Source of the DNA: CAWEZN01 sp964498015 | Lineage (GTDB): Bacteria > Zixibacteria > MSB-5A5 > GN15 > PGXB01 | Length of the DNA: 8,612 bases | NCBI GenBank assembly: GCA_964498015.1 | Contig: CAZCFT010000094.1 | Span: 1-8,612, forward strand | Reading direction: 5' to 3' | Shown here: piece by piece, positions 1-5,888 of the stretch | Layout of the letters: each line of letters starts with the position of its first letter | Position numbering within the stretch: position 1 is the first letter of the stretch | The notes under the pieces: generated by a model | Told to the model about the DNA's origin: nothing | Database searches by the model: none | What the model saw: only the letters and a program-made list of their open reading frames with translations | Program-made: the position numbers and the translations under genes

Positions 1-819
1 AGAAAATTCAATCTTAATGGGGTCTATATTAACAAAATTGGCAATGATATCATTATCCTTTTCCAGCACAAGCGGAAAAATATCTTCGACAAAATACTTG
101 ATAGCATCCTGATTCGGCCGCCAGTTCATCGAACCGACAAAAATCAATTCCTTACCGACTCTTCTATTATAATCAGGCACAAAATATTGAAGGTCAACTC
201 CATTTTCGACCGTTTCTACATTGAGTAAGGGGTTATATGATTGAATCTCTTGAGTCTCGATGGCGCTGACCGCTGTCGCCCCATCTGCCCAATTGAAAAC
301 GGCATGTTCAAATCTCGCCACTTTTTGCATCTGCTTTTTGATATACCATTTTTTGATTGGGTGAGGCTCGTTTTCATAATACCTTTCCCAGATTCGGCTT
401 TCGACATTATGTGCCACGATTATTATTTTTGTGTCTGTTATATTTTTACCAAATATAGCATATGGACTCCATTCGCAAATGATCAAGTCGGGCCTTATTC
501 TGTCCAGTGCATCTTCAAGATGCTTTTGGAATATTTTGGAATAATGGCTGGTGACAATATAGGGATATTTCGAAAAAAGATTCATTAAGAGCCGAAAATA
601 GAATAATACCCCCGACTTGGGCGGCACATGATGCGAAACCGCAATCGGATATATCCCGGCTCTCTCCAATTCCTTGAAAGCTTCGGAATTGCCGGTTGCA
701 TAAGCCAGATAATGCAGTTCATGCCGTTGTGCAATCCTTTTGGTCAGATTGAAGCTACGAATTCTCTTGCCGGTATTTAGCGGGAAGGGGAATTCTTCGT
801 CAAGGACAAGGATTTTCAT
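1..819 (-). CDS. GT4-family glycosyltransferase, N-terminal 273 codons (runs off the window)
   Basis: The frame is open from an ATG at 819-817 to the window edge, 273 codons without a stop. The protein begins MKILVLDEEFPFPLNTGKR, the N-terminal beta-strand and glycine loop of a GT-B acceptor domain. Family hallmarks follow in order: AHNVESRIWER at about 136-146, TAVSAIE near 183-189, ENGVDLQYF at 205-213, and VGSMNWRPNQDAI at about 228-240, which opens the nucleotide-sugar domain. The EX7E catalytic region lies outside the window. It should transfer a sugar from a nucleotide donor to a lipid-linked or growing glycan at the cytoplasmic face. The AHNVES signature recalls the PEP-CTERM/EpsH-associated sugar transferase group, but I cannot confirm the subfamily. 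The start overlaps the preceding gene by 20 nt and has no clear Shine-Dalgarno, so it is probably translated by coupling. Donor and acceptor are unknown. Confidence 0.88.
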   Translation of the reverse strand, partial: MKILVLDEEFPFPLNTGKRIRSFNLTKRIAQRHELHYLAYATGNSEAFKELERAGIYPIAVSHHVPPKSGVLFYFRLLMNLFSKYPYIVTSHYSKIFQKHLEDALDRIRPDLIICEWSPYAIFGKNITDTKIIIVAHNVESRIWERYYENEPHPIKKWYIKKQMQKVARFEHAVFNWADGATAVSAIETQEIQSYNPLLNVETVENGVDLQYFVPDYNRRVGKELIFVGSMNWRPNQDAIKYFVEDIFPLVLEKDNDIIANFVNIDPIKIEFS

Positions 820-2353
820 TAGCGGCGTGCGCAATATTTGACATCGGTGACACATTTCCCGCCGTGTCAACAGCCTTGATCGCAAAATAATAGGTTTTTC
901 CGTCAGTTAAATCGCTGATAGTGCAGGTTTCATTCGTGCCCGCGGGTGAAGGAATCGGGGGGGCGTCAAATGATTGTGCCGCATCAAAATTTTGTTCGGT
1001 TATTGAGGAATTCGAATACTTGATAATATAATAACCGGCTGTTCCATTATATGCATCATCACCCGGGGCGGTCCAACTCAGCCGCGCCTCGCCATACGCC
1101 GGGCCCGGTTGAGCCCCAAGATCATTAATTCGACCCGGCGGGACTGTATCGCCGGAAGTCTGAAAGCTGATTTTAGCCAGATCGGCATAATGATAGAGCG
1201 TCCCGCCTACGACTGAATCTCTGGCATAAGTCACGTAACAGACATCGCCGTGCGATACCGGAACCCGGCAGGCAGTCGCAAATTCGGAATTATTGGAGCC
1301 CCGAGAAATTTTAGTCGGCGAGGACCATATCCTTTCAGCGGTCTTCCAATAACGCATATAAACATCGATAGAATCGTTAACAGCAAAATCTGATTTGGTA
1401 TAAAAAAGAACCAATCTACGGGAGCTTTCGATATAGGTTATGGCGGCATGTGGTGGAAGCGTTCTGGCGACTGACGAACTCTGGAATGCGGGACCTTCAG
1501 TCCAATTGGCCGCCCCTTTATTCCTATAGGCACAAATCACAGAATCCCCGCCTGAATAATCTTTAGTGGTGACAATGAATCTTATCGTATCTTCCAGAGA
1601 ATTCCCTCCATACCCCCTGAAAAACGGCCTATTAAAAACATGCCCTTCATTCATCCAGCTCTGGGTGGCACGGTTCCAGGTAAACCAAACAATAGCGACA
1701 TCGTTCGAATCAGCCGCAATAGCGAGCGTATTGTTATATATATTTCCACCTATTCTAACCCTGTTTCCCAAAGAAGACCAGTTAGCCAGAAGAAATGGAC
1801 CATCCCATGCTTGACCTTTATCGGTCGAAATATAATACATTATATCGTTCGCATTCGGTTGTCCATAGCCACGCGTAACCGCTATGGCAGTATCACTTCC
1901 GGGAAGTCTCCAAACTGAAGCGACATAAATCGTCTGCTCAGTCACGCCCCAATTGTATGTAAAGAGCTGAGTAAGTGAATCCCCGCCGGTTACGGCAAAA
2001 GCATACATATTAGTACCCGATTTGCCCAAATAAACGGTATCATTATAGACGCTGATATGGCCGTGATCGAGAGGGTAACTTATTCCGGTGAAAATGCTCA
2101 CCCAGGGAGTAGCGCTGTCGGGATTCAAGGTCAAATAGAAATCGCTTCTGGTCGTGGGAAATCCGGCGGCCATATAAATGGCCAAGTCGCCCGACCCAGA
2201 AAGAGGAGCCAGCTGATATCGCGGGATGGCCAGAGGGGAATAATCTCGGCTCGTACTGCTGTCAATAGTATATAACTTGACCATGACCGTCGGATCCGAA
2301 TATGCTAATTCAAAGATGGAAATCATGAGTAAAACAAGAAGAATATTTTTCAT
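800..2353 (-). CDS. Secreted sialidase-like beta-propeller protein with C-terminal fibronectin type III domain
   Basis: This is a 517-residue exported protein. Residues 1-19 form a signal peptide: a Lys-Asn start, a Leu/Ile/Met-rich core, and a probable cut after Ala-Tyr-Ser19. Residues ~30-400 look like a six-bladed propeller. Tryptophans closing successive repeats fall at 84, 135, 183, 233, 284 and 343, roughly every 50 residues. One repeat has a textbook Asp-box, STDKGQAW (176-183). Residues ~403-510 are an FN3 domain: VPPGRINDLGA, then RLSWTAPGDD, YYIIKYS, TYYFAIKAVDTAGNVSPMSN. I see no sialidase FRIP motif or obvious catalytic Arg triad, so sugar binding or a structural role is as likely as hydrolysis. 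No C-terminal sorting domain or anchor is evident. The ATG has a GAGG Shine-Dalgarno at 2362-2359. The coding end overlaps the downstream glycosyltransferase by 20 nt, which ties it to glycan synthesis. The exact function is not recognised. Confidence 0.88.
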   Translation of the reverse strand: MKNILLVLLMISIFELAYSDPTVMVKLYTIDSSTSRDYSPLAIPRYQLAPLSGSGDLAIYMAAGFPTTRSDFYLTLNPDSATPWVSIFTGISYPLDHGHISVYNDTVYLGKSGTNMYAFAVTGGDSLTQLFTYNWGVTEQTIYVASVWRLPGSDTAIAVTRGYGQPNANDIMYYISTDKGQAWDGPFLLANWSSLGNRVRIGGNIYNNTLAIAADSNDVAIVWFTWNRATQSWMNEGHVFNRPFFRGYGGNSLEDTIRFIVTTKDYSGGDSVICAYRNKGAANWTEGPAFQSSSVARTLPPHAAITYIESSRRLVLFYTKSDFAVNDSIDVYMRYWKTAERIWSSPTKISRGSNNSEFATACRVPVSHGDVCYVTYARDSVVGGTLYHYADLAKISFQTSGDTVPPGRINDLGAQPGPAYGEARLSWTAPGDDAYNGTAGYYIIKYSNSSITEQNFDAAQSFDAPPIPSPAGTNETCTISDLTDGKTYYFAIKAVDTAGNVSPMSNIAHAANENPCP

Positions 2354-2358
2354 AACAA

Positions 2359-2362
2359 CCTC
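2359..2362 (-). promoter_or_regulatory. Shine-Dalgarno of the propeller gene
   Basis: GAGG on the minus strand lies five bases before the ATG at 2353-2351. It supports the chosen start, which also gives a complete signal peptide. Confidence 0.7.
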
Positions 2363-2375
2363 GTGGATTTATAAA

Positions 2376-2394
2376 CCCAATCTCGGGAATTGGG
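2376..2394 (-). other. Small hairpin in the 5' leader of the propeller gene
   Basis: CCCAAT (minus strand 2394-2389) pairs perfectly with ATTGGG (2381-2376) around a 7-nt loop. It ends about 22 nt before the start codon, just upstream of the Shine-Dalgarno. It is followed by TTTATAAAT rather than a clean T-run, so it is not a convincing terminator. It might affect mRNA stability or translation. The stem is only 6 bp and may be chance. Confidence 0.35.
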
Positions 2395-2419
2395 AGTTTC
2401 ATTTCTATTCCATTGGTAT

Positions 2420-2446
2420 ATAATACACTATACCCAATATATCCAA
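2420..2446 (-). promoter_or_regulatory. Candidate promoter for the propeller-glycosyltransferase pair
   Basis: On the minus strand TTGGAT (2446-2441) is followed after 15 nt by TATTAT (2425-2420), within an AT-rich tract and about 65 nt upstream of the start codon. The spacing is shorter than the usual 17 nt and the -35 match is partial. A promoter is expected somewhere here because the preceding gene ends some 690 nt away, but this exact placement is weak. Confidence 0.25.
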
Positions 2447-2530
2447 TTCATTTCAGACTTAATCCAAGTCTCCTAAATCTAATATTCGGCCATGAAAACC
2501 GCAAAACTTATTGTTTACTTGCAATTACCG

Positions 2531-2555
2531 GTTCAATTCTTGAACAATTTTTTTT
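2531..2555 (+). terminator. Terminator-like hairpin with T-run, plus-strand orientation
   Basis: GTTCAA (2531-2536), loop TTC, TTGAAC (2540-2545), then AA and eight Ts (2548-2555). The shape is that of an intrinsic terminator reading on the plus strand, although the stem is short and AT-rich. No plus-strand gene lies upstream, and on the minus strand the T-run would precede the stem as an A-run, so it cannot end the polysaccharide operon. It may end a short plus-strand transcript, block antisense transcription, or be chance. Confidence 0.35.
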
Positions 2556-2592
2556 CCGACACCATTGGGAGTATTGAGAAACCCTAATGTCA

Positions 2593-2703
2593 TAAGCCAA
2601 TTCGAAAGTTCCCTTCCGTCAGGCGCCAGTTCATCCCCAAGTCAATCCCCTGTCGCGAATTGACTTGGGAATGCCATGCGACCGCCGTCGGCGAATTGGT
2701 TTG
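2593..2703. repeat. Palindromic module 1: long-range stem enclosing an 11-bp hairpin
   Basis: TAAGCCAATTCG (2593-2604) pairs with CGAATTGGTTTG (2692-2703), including two G-T wobbles. Inside it, CCCAAGTCAAT (2636-2646) pairs perfectly with ATTGACTTGGG (2659-2669) over a 12-nt loop. An 11-nt GC palindrome, CGCCGTCGGCG, lies at 2683-2693. The CGAATTG motif occurs twice (2656-2662 and 2692-2698), so the left arm has two possible partners that cannot both be used. The symmetry allows folding as RNA from either strand or as a DNA cruciform. Confidence 0.6.
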
Positions 2704-2704
2704 A

Positions 2705-2814
2705 GGATCAACCGACCACAATACATCCAGAAGTCAGTTACTGGCTTACACTTATGAGCCGGTTGTTCGGTCACGAGGCCTGATCCGGCTACTGCCGGAC
2801 TGGATACTGGATCA
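2705..2814. repeat. Palindromic module 2: nested stems with alternative partners
   Basis: GGATCA (2705-2710) and adjoining ACCGA (2711-2715) can pair with TGATCC (2781-2786) and TCGGT (2767-2771), leaving a 9-nt bulge. TGATCC can instead pair with GGATCA at 2809-2814, closing over a perfect CCGGC-TACT-GCCGG hairpin (2785-2798). A short tandem CTGGATA/CTGGATC lies at 2800-2813. Individual stems are short, so this module is less certain than its neighbours. It abuts both of them directly, which suggests one composite element. Confidence 0.4.
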
Positions 2815-2992
2815 AGGAGTCTGTCTCAAAACTCCATTCCGTTTCGGCAGGTCCTTCTACGACAAAGTCGGAGTATGACCTGCCGATTTGTAACTCGTTG
2901 GGCGTCAACAGATGTGCCAGTTCACATTTCTCGGTCGGTCGAGAAAAAGGAACTGGCACAACGGGTGGGGGAACTTTTGAGACAAACTCCTT
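2814..2992. repeat. 179-bp inverted-repeat element with two internal nested hairpins (MITE-like or structured RNA)
   Basis: The ends are an 18-bp inverted repeat, AAGGAGTCTGTCTCAAAA (2814-2831) against 2975-2992, with a single mismatch (2821 opposite 2985). Between them lie two stem-loops built alike. The first has a 10-bp outer stem, TCGGCAGGTC (2844-2853) with GACCTGCCGA (2877-2886), and an inner CGAC-AAA-GTCG (2860-2870). The second has a 10-bp outer stem, TGTGCCAGTT (2913-2922) with AACTGGCACA (2951-2960), and an inner 7-bp TTTCTCG/CGAGAAA stem (2927-2946). No target-site duplication or transposase is visible. Terminal repeats plus internal palindromes fit a miniature inverted-repeat element or an interspersed palindromic repeat; a folded RNA would look the same. 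It lies 50-230 nt past the CapK-like stop codon. Confidence 0.72.
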
Positions 2993-3041
2993 TGGTGGGG
3001 AAGTCATTTCGCCGGAAATAATGCATTTCATATTGTTGGCG

Positions 3042-4427
3042 TTAAGCTCCGGCCTTTTTCTCCGAATCCTGTATTTCACAAATTACAAATCTTGTCTTTC
3101 CTGATTTTTCTCGAGGGATTTTATCCACTATCTCAATATTGATATTTATTGCTTCTCCAATAAGCTTTCTCATCTGGCTTTTAATAAAATCAAAGACTTT
3201 CGTTGTCGGCTCCGGTTTTTTCGTTATTCTTACAAGAAAATCTGTCAGGGTTTTTTGCACTATTTGAATTTGACCTATTTTTACATCCGGGGCAGCTGAA
3301 ATATGATAACCAAGCATCTGTCCGGAATGCCTGACTCCGTCAGGCGTATAGATATAGTCCTGGAGCCTTCCGATACCGGGGCTCATGAGAGGCAATTCCC
3401 GTCCACAGGAGCAGGATTGTTTCAGGAAAATGCCGAAATCGTTAATCTGATAGCGAATCATAGGAAAGGCATAATTGGTGAGGTCGGTAATCAGAATCTC
3501 TCCCTCTTCTCCCGGATCGACCGATTTTCCCTGAGAAACAAATTCCAGATAGGAAGTTTCCATGGCTATGTGTAATCCTTCGTGGGCAGAACATTCGCAG
3601 GAAGTATTACCTACCTCTCGGGAACCATACATATCATAAACGGAACAGCCGTATGCGCTCTGGAATAATTTTCTGTCATTTTCGTAAAGGGGTTCGCCCG
3701 TGGACATTATTCCTCTAAGACGAAGAGGCTCGAAATTTGAGTTGAGGATGTATTGAGTAAAAGGCACGGTGCAAGATGGGAAGATTTTCATATACTCCGG
3801 TCTAAATTTAATCATATCGCGATAATATTTTTCAAATACTTTCTCATCATTCAGACCCGCATAATAGACAGTCTCACCAAGCAAATATCTATCTTTCAGT
3901 TTGCTTTTTAGCGTCTCTCCGGCATGGAAATCGATATGGGCAGGCCAGATATAAGCCATCCTGTCGCACGGTTTCCGCCCCATCCAACCCTCATGTCTCC
4001 ATGCCATCGCCAGCTTCAGATTGAAACTTTCCTGATTGCGATATATTGAAGCTTGCTGTCCTGTCGTGCCGCCCGTAAGCGCTTCCTGAAGATTATTAAT
4101 ATCAAACTTGTCGGAAATCAATTCAGTGCGATGATCAAAGAGATCACTTCGCGTCAATATGGGAAGGCGGGTGACATCCTCGAAGCTCGTGAAAGAGTCC
4201 GGCGATAGACCTCGTTCGTCAAAGATTTTCCTATAATATCCAGTTGTTTCATAAGCATGCTTGAGAAGCATTTTGATTCTCTGCCATTGATAGTCCAAGA
4301 GCTTTTGCCGAGGCCAGTACTGACTTTGGTCAAAGAATTGCCAATGTTCAATGGCCGAGCCGCGATTATCCCTTTTCAGTAGCTGAGGAAGGATTACTTT
4401 TCTTATGATTGATGAATACAGTCCCAT
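3042..4427 (-). CDS. CapK/PaaK-like adenylate-forming enzyme (phenylacetate-CoA ligase-type), polysaccharide-associated
   Basis: This 461-residue soluble protein belongs to the ANL adenylating superfamily, in the phenylacetate-CoA ligase-like branch often found in capsule and exopolysaccharide loci as 'CapK'. Visible motifs in order: the phosphate-binding loop LTGGTTGQ (117-124), the STGEPL segment (242-247), YGSREVG (267-273), GEILITDLTN (309-318), the ribose-binding-type region PMIRYQINDFG (322-332), CSCGRELP (339-346) with GR..D (353-357), and IPREKSGKTRFV (437-448), whose Lys444 should be the C-terminal catalytic lysine. Length and motif order are those of an intact enzyme. It would activate a carboxylate with ATP to an acyl-adenylate, perhaps then a CoA thioester, for modification of the glycan or its carrier. 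The substrate cannot be read from the sequence. It starts 9 nt after the membrane ligase gene, from a Shine-Dalgarno overlapping that gene's stop. Confidence 0.9.
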   Translation of the reverse strand: MGLYSSIIRKVILPQLLKRDNRGSAIEHWQFFDQSQYWPRQKLLDYQWQRIKMLLKHAYETTGYYRKIFDERGLSPDSFTSFEDVTRLPILTRSDLFDHRTELISDKFDINNLQEALTGGTTGQQASIYRNQESFNLKLAMAWRHEGWMGRKPCDRMAYIWPAHIDFHAGETLKSKLKDRYLLGETVYYAGLNDEKVFEKYYRDMIKFRPEYMKIFPSCTVPFTQYILNSNFEPLRLRGIMSTGEPLYENDRKLFQSAYGCSVYDMYGSREVGNTSCECSAHEGLHIAMETSYLEFVSQGKSVDPGEEGEILITDLTNYAFPMIRYQINDFGIFLKQSCSCGRELPLMSPGIGRLQDYIYTPDGVRHSGQMLGYHISAAPDVKIGQIQIVQKTLTDFLVRITKKPEPTTKVFDFIKSQMRKLIGEAININIEIVDKIPREKSGKTRFVICEIQDSEKKAGA

Positions 4428-4433
4428 ATTTCA

Positions 4434-4438
4434 TTCCT
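4434..4438 (-). promoter_or_regulatory. Shine-Dalgarno of the CapK-like gene, overlapping the upstream stop codon
   Basis: AGGAA on the minus strand (4438-4434) lies six bases before the ATG at 4427-4425 and shares two bases with the TAG stop (4439-4437) of the preceding gene. Ribosomes ending on the membrane ligase gene would sit on this site, which favours coupled translation and fixes the start. Confidence 0.65.
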
Positions 4439-5876
4439 ATGTGATTGTGTCCAACCCGCCGTCTTGGGGCAAGGAGATTTTCCGGGCGGCGGAATCAATT
4501 TCCATCGTTTCGGAAGACTCTCTTTTAAGAAGGTGTTCGCCTACAACCGTCAACGCCGCCAAAAAATACCACGTATATCGATAAGCCGAATGCGCAAATA
4601 TTCCAGTGATTAGAAGTGAAAAGCAAGAGACGATAGTCGCCCGGGAAATCGGCTCTAATATAAAATTCTTTGATTTTTTCAGATGTACCTCTCTTATGGT
4701 TCTCAAATTTGTCCTAAACAGGTCTCTCAAAAATTTGATATAGATTATAGTTCCGACTAAGCCAAGCTCCGCCAGCACCTGAATATAGAGACTGTGCGCA
4801 TTTAAGTAAACACCAAAGCTCTCCGAACGGGCGGTGGCAAAAGCCCCGGCGCCGACCCCGGAGATGGGCCTTTTGATAAAGAGCATGATTCCATCCATCC
4901 ATGACTTAATCCGATTTTCGGATGACTCATCAAGTTGATCTCCAAAAATAGTCAGATATCTGGCCTTGCTGTCTTCTCCCAAAAAAGTCCACCCCACGAT
5001 TAAGAAAACTATCAGGAAAAGCGCCATTGCCAATTTATGGCGCGACTGCCACCAGACTACCCCCGTGATTGCCAAGAATCCTATCAGCCCGCCACGAGAA
5101 CCGGTGATAATTAATGTCCAGACAAAGAGCGCTAAAATTAATCCTAAAATCGCTTTTTTCCACAATCCTTTATAGTGGAGCAGGAAATAATAGACGAAAG
5201 GAATGACCGTGTTCATTGTAATCGCAATACCATTGAAATTATCCATGGATGAATTGGCTCCAGTGGCACGGCTGAGCCCCTGATTGAAAATCGCCTGCCC
5301 ATGATAAAACCCAAAGGTAATATCAAACGCCGATTTGCCAACAGTCAAAATAAAAATCCAGAAAAAAATCTCCAGACGCTTTGGCGTATCAACTACGAGA
5401 ATTATCAGAAGATAGAAAACGCCAAGTTTAATCATATTTTGAAGGCTTTCAATAGTGCAATCTTTACAGAACGAGAAGACCAGCGAAGCGGCAATGGCGA
5501 CCAAGAGAAGCAGAAAATCGGTATTCAGTTTGCTGTCAGGGACTGTGAATGAACCATAACGGTACTTGTTTTTTAATAATGTCAAAAATGCCAGCGATGA
5601 CCCGAGAATAAGTTCAAGACGAATCTTCTCCAAACCGGTATATGTTTCACCGGGCCGAAATAAGAAGATTAAAAGGTAGATGATCAGACCCAGATAATCA
5701 TATTTCATAATAAGAAATAATACTATCAGACCGGCAACTCCGAGTATTACATAAAGAGGCTCAACCAGATTGACAAGAATTCCAGCGACAAGAGAAAGCA
5801 ACGCCAGTCCCAGAATAAGCAAATGCCGGCCGGTGATTACCTGCCGGGTTTTATCTGCATAAGAAACCTGAGCCAT
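4437..5876 (-). CDS. O-antigen ligase / polysaccharide polymerase family membrane protein (Wzy_C/WaaL-like)
   Basis: This 479-residue polytopic inner-membrane protein has about 12-14 hydrophobic helices, for example near 17-35, 39-56, 60-75, 118-136, 150-187, 218-234, 241-275, 281-299, 412-430 and 434-448. The family signature is clear: TGSRGGLIGF (258-267) at a helix boundary, then a large outer loop (about 300-360) containing DESSENRIKSW and PISGVGAGAF (337-346), and YLNAHSLYIQVLAELGLVG (357-375) with the His361 typical of the ligase/polymerase loop. Such proteins act on undecaprenyl-linked glycans at the outer face of the membrane, either polymerising repeat units or transferring glycan to an acceptor. 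Sequence alone does not separate Wzy-type from WaaL- or O-glycosylation-ligase types. The gene starts 7 nt after the preceding glycosyltransferase, with a GGTGAT Shine-Dalgarno over its stop codon. Confidence 0.9.
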   Translation of the reverse strand: MAQVSYADKTRQVITGRHLLILGLALLSLVAGILVNLVEPLYVILGVAGLIVLFLIMKYDYLGLIIYLLIFLFRPGETYTGLEKIRLELILGSSLAFLTLLKNKYRYGSFTVPDSKLNTDFLLLLVAIAASLVFSFCKDCTIESLQNMIKLGVFYLLIILVVDTPKRLEIFFWIFILTVGKSAFDITFGFYHGQAIFNQGLSRATGANSSMDNFNGIAITMNTVIPFVYYFLLHYKGLWKKAILGLILALFVWTLIITGSRGGLIGFLAITGVVWWQSRHKLAMALFLIVFLIVGWTFLGEDSKARYLTIFGDQLDESSENRIKSWMDGIMLFIKRPISGVGAGAFATARSESFGVYLNAHSLYIQVLAELGLVGTIIYIKFLRDLFRTNLRTIREVHLKKSKNFILEPISRATIVSCFSLLITGIFAHSAYRYTWYFLAALTVVGEHLLKRESSETMEIDSAARKISLPQDGGLDTIT

Positions 5877-5882
5877 TTTTAT

Positions 5883-5888
5883 ATCACC
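5883..5888 (-). promoter_or_regulatory. Shine-Dalgarno of the membrane ligase gene, overlapping the upstream stop codon
   Basis: GGTGAT on the minus strand (5888-5883) is a strong anti-16S match six bases before the ATG at 5876-5874. The TGA stop (5886-5884) of the preceding glycosyltransferase lies wholly inside it. The same arrangement occurs at the next junction, so coupled translation appears to be a repeated design in this operon. Confidence 0.65.

Larger units (their letters stand above)
2354..3041. other. 688-nt gene-free interval between the two transcription units
   Basis: No frame here reads like a protein. The open frames that exist cross perfect palindromes and have no family resemblance. 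The half next to the propeller gene (2354-2580) is AT-rich and holds leader, promoter and terminator candidates. The half next to the CapK-like gene (about 2590-2992) is richer in G+C and is an almost continuous series of inverted repeats, described separately. No stem on the minus strand is followed by a T-run, so no intrinsic terminator for the upstream operon is visible. Confidence 0.75.

Noticed and set aside
241..588. Plus-strand 115-codon frame at the window's low end
   Set aside because: It lies antisense to the glycosyltransferase running off the window, whose motifs (AHNVES, ENGVD, WRPNQDA) are convincing. The plus-strand product is Cys/Phe-rich without recognisable motifs.
2590..2995. 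CRISPR array
   Set aside because: The repeats are inverted, not direct. There is no regular unit and spacer pattern and no cas gene in the window.
3011..3059. GCCGGA/TCCGGC inverted repeat followed by CTTTTTC on the plus strand
   Set aside because: The loop is 31 nt, the T-run is on the wrong strand to end the polysaccharide operon, and the right arm lies inside the CapK-like coding sequence. Chance pairing is more likely than a terminator.
2789..3079. A 96-codon minus-strand open frame across the palindromic element and the end of the CapK-like gene
   Set aside because: It translates straight through perfect inverted repeats, overlaps the real gene in another frame, and shows no domain, signal or good ribosome site. 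It would be a spurious gene call over a repeat.
2898..3104. Plus-strand 68-codon frame in the same region
   Set aside because: It is a reflection of the same palindromic DNA on the other strand and of the antisense of the CapK-like 3' end, with no protein-like features beyond a hydrophobic patch.
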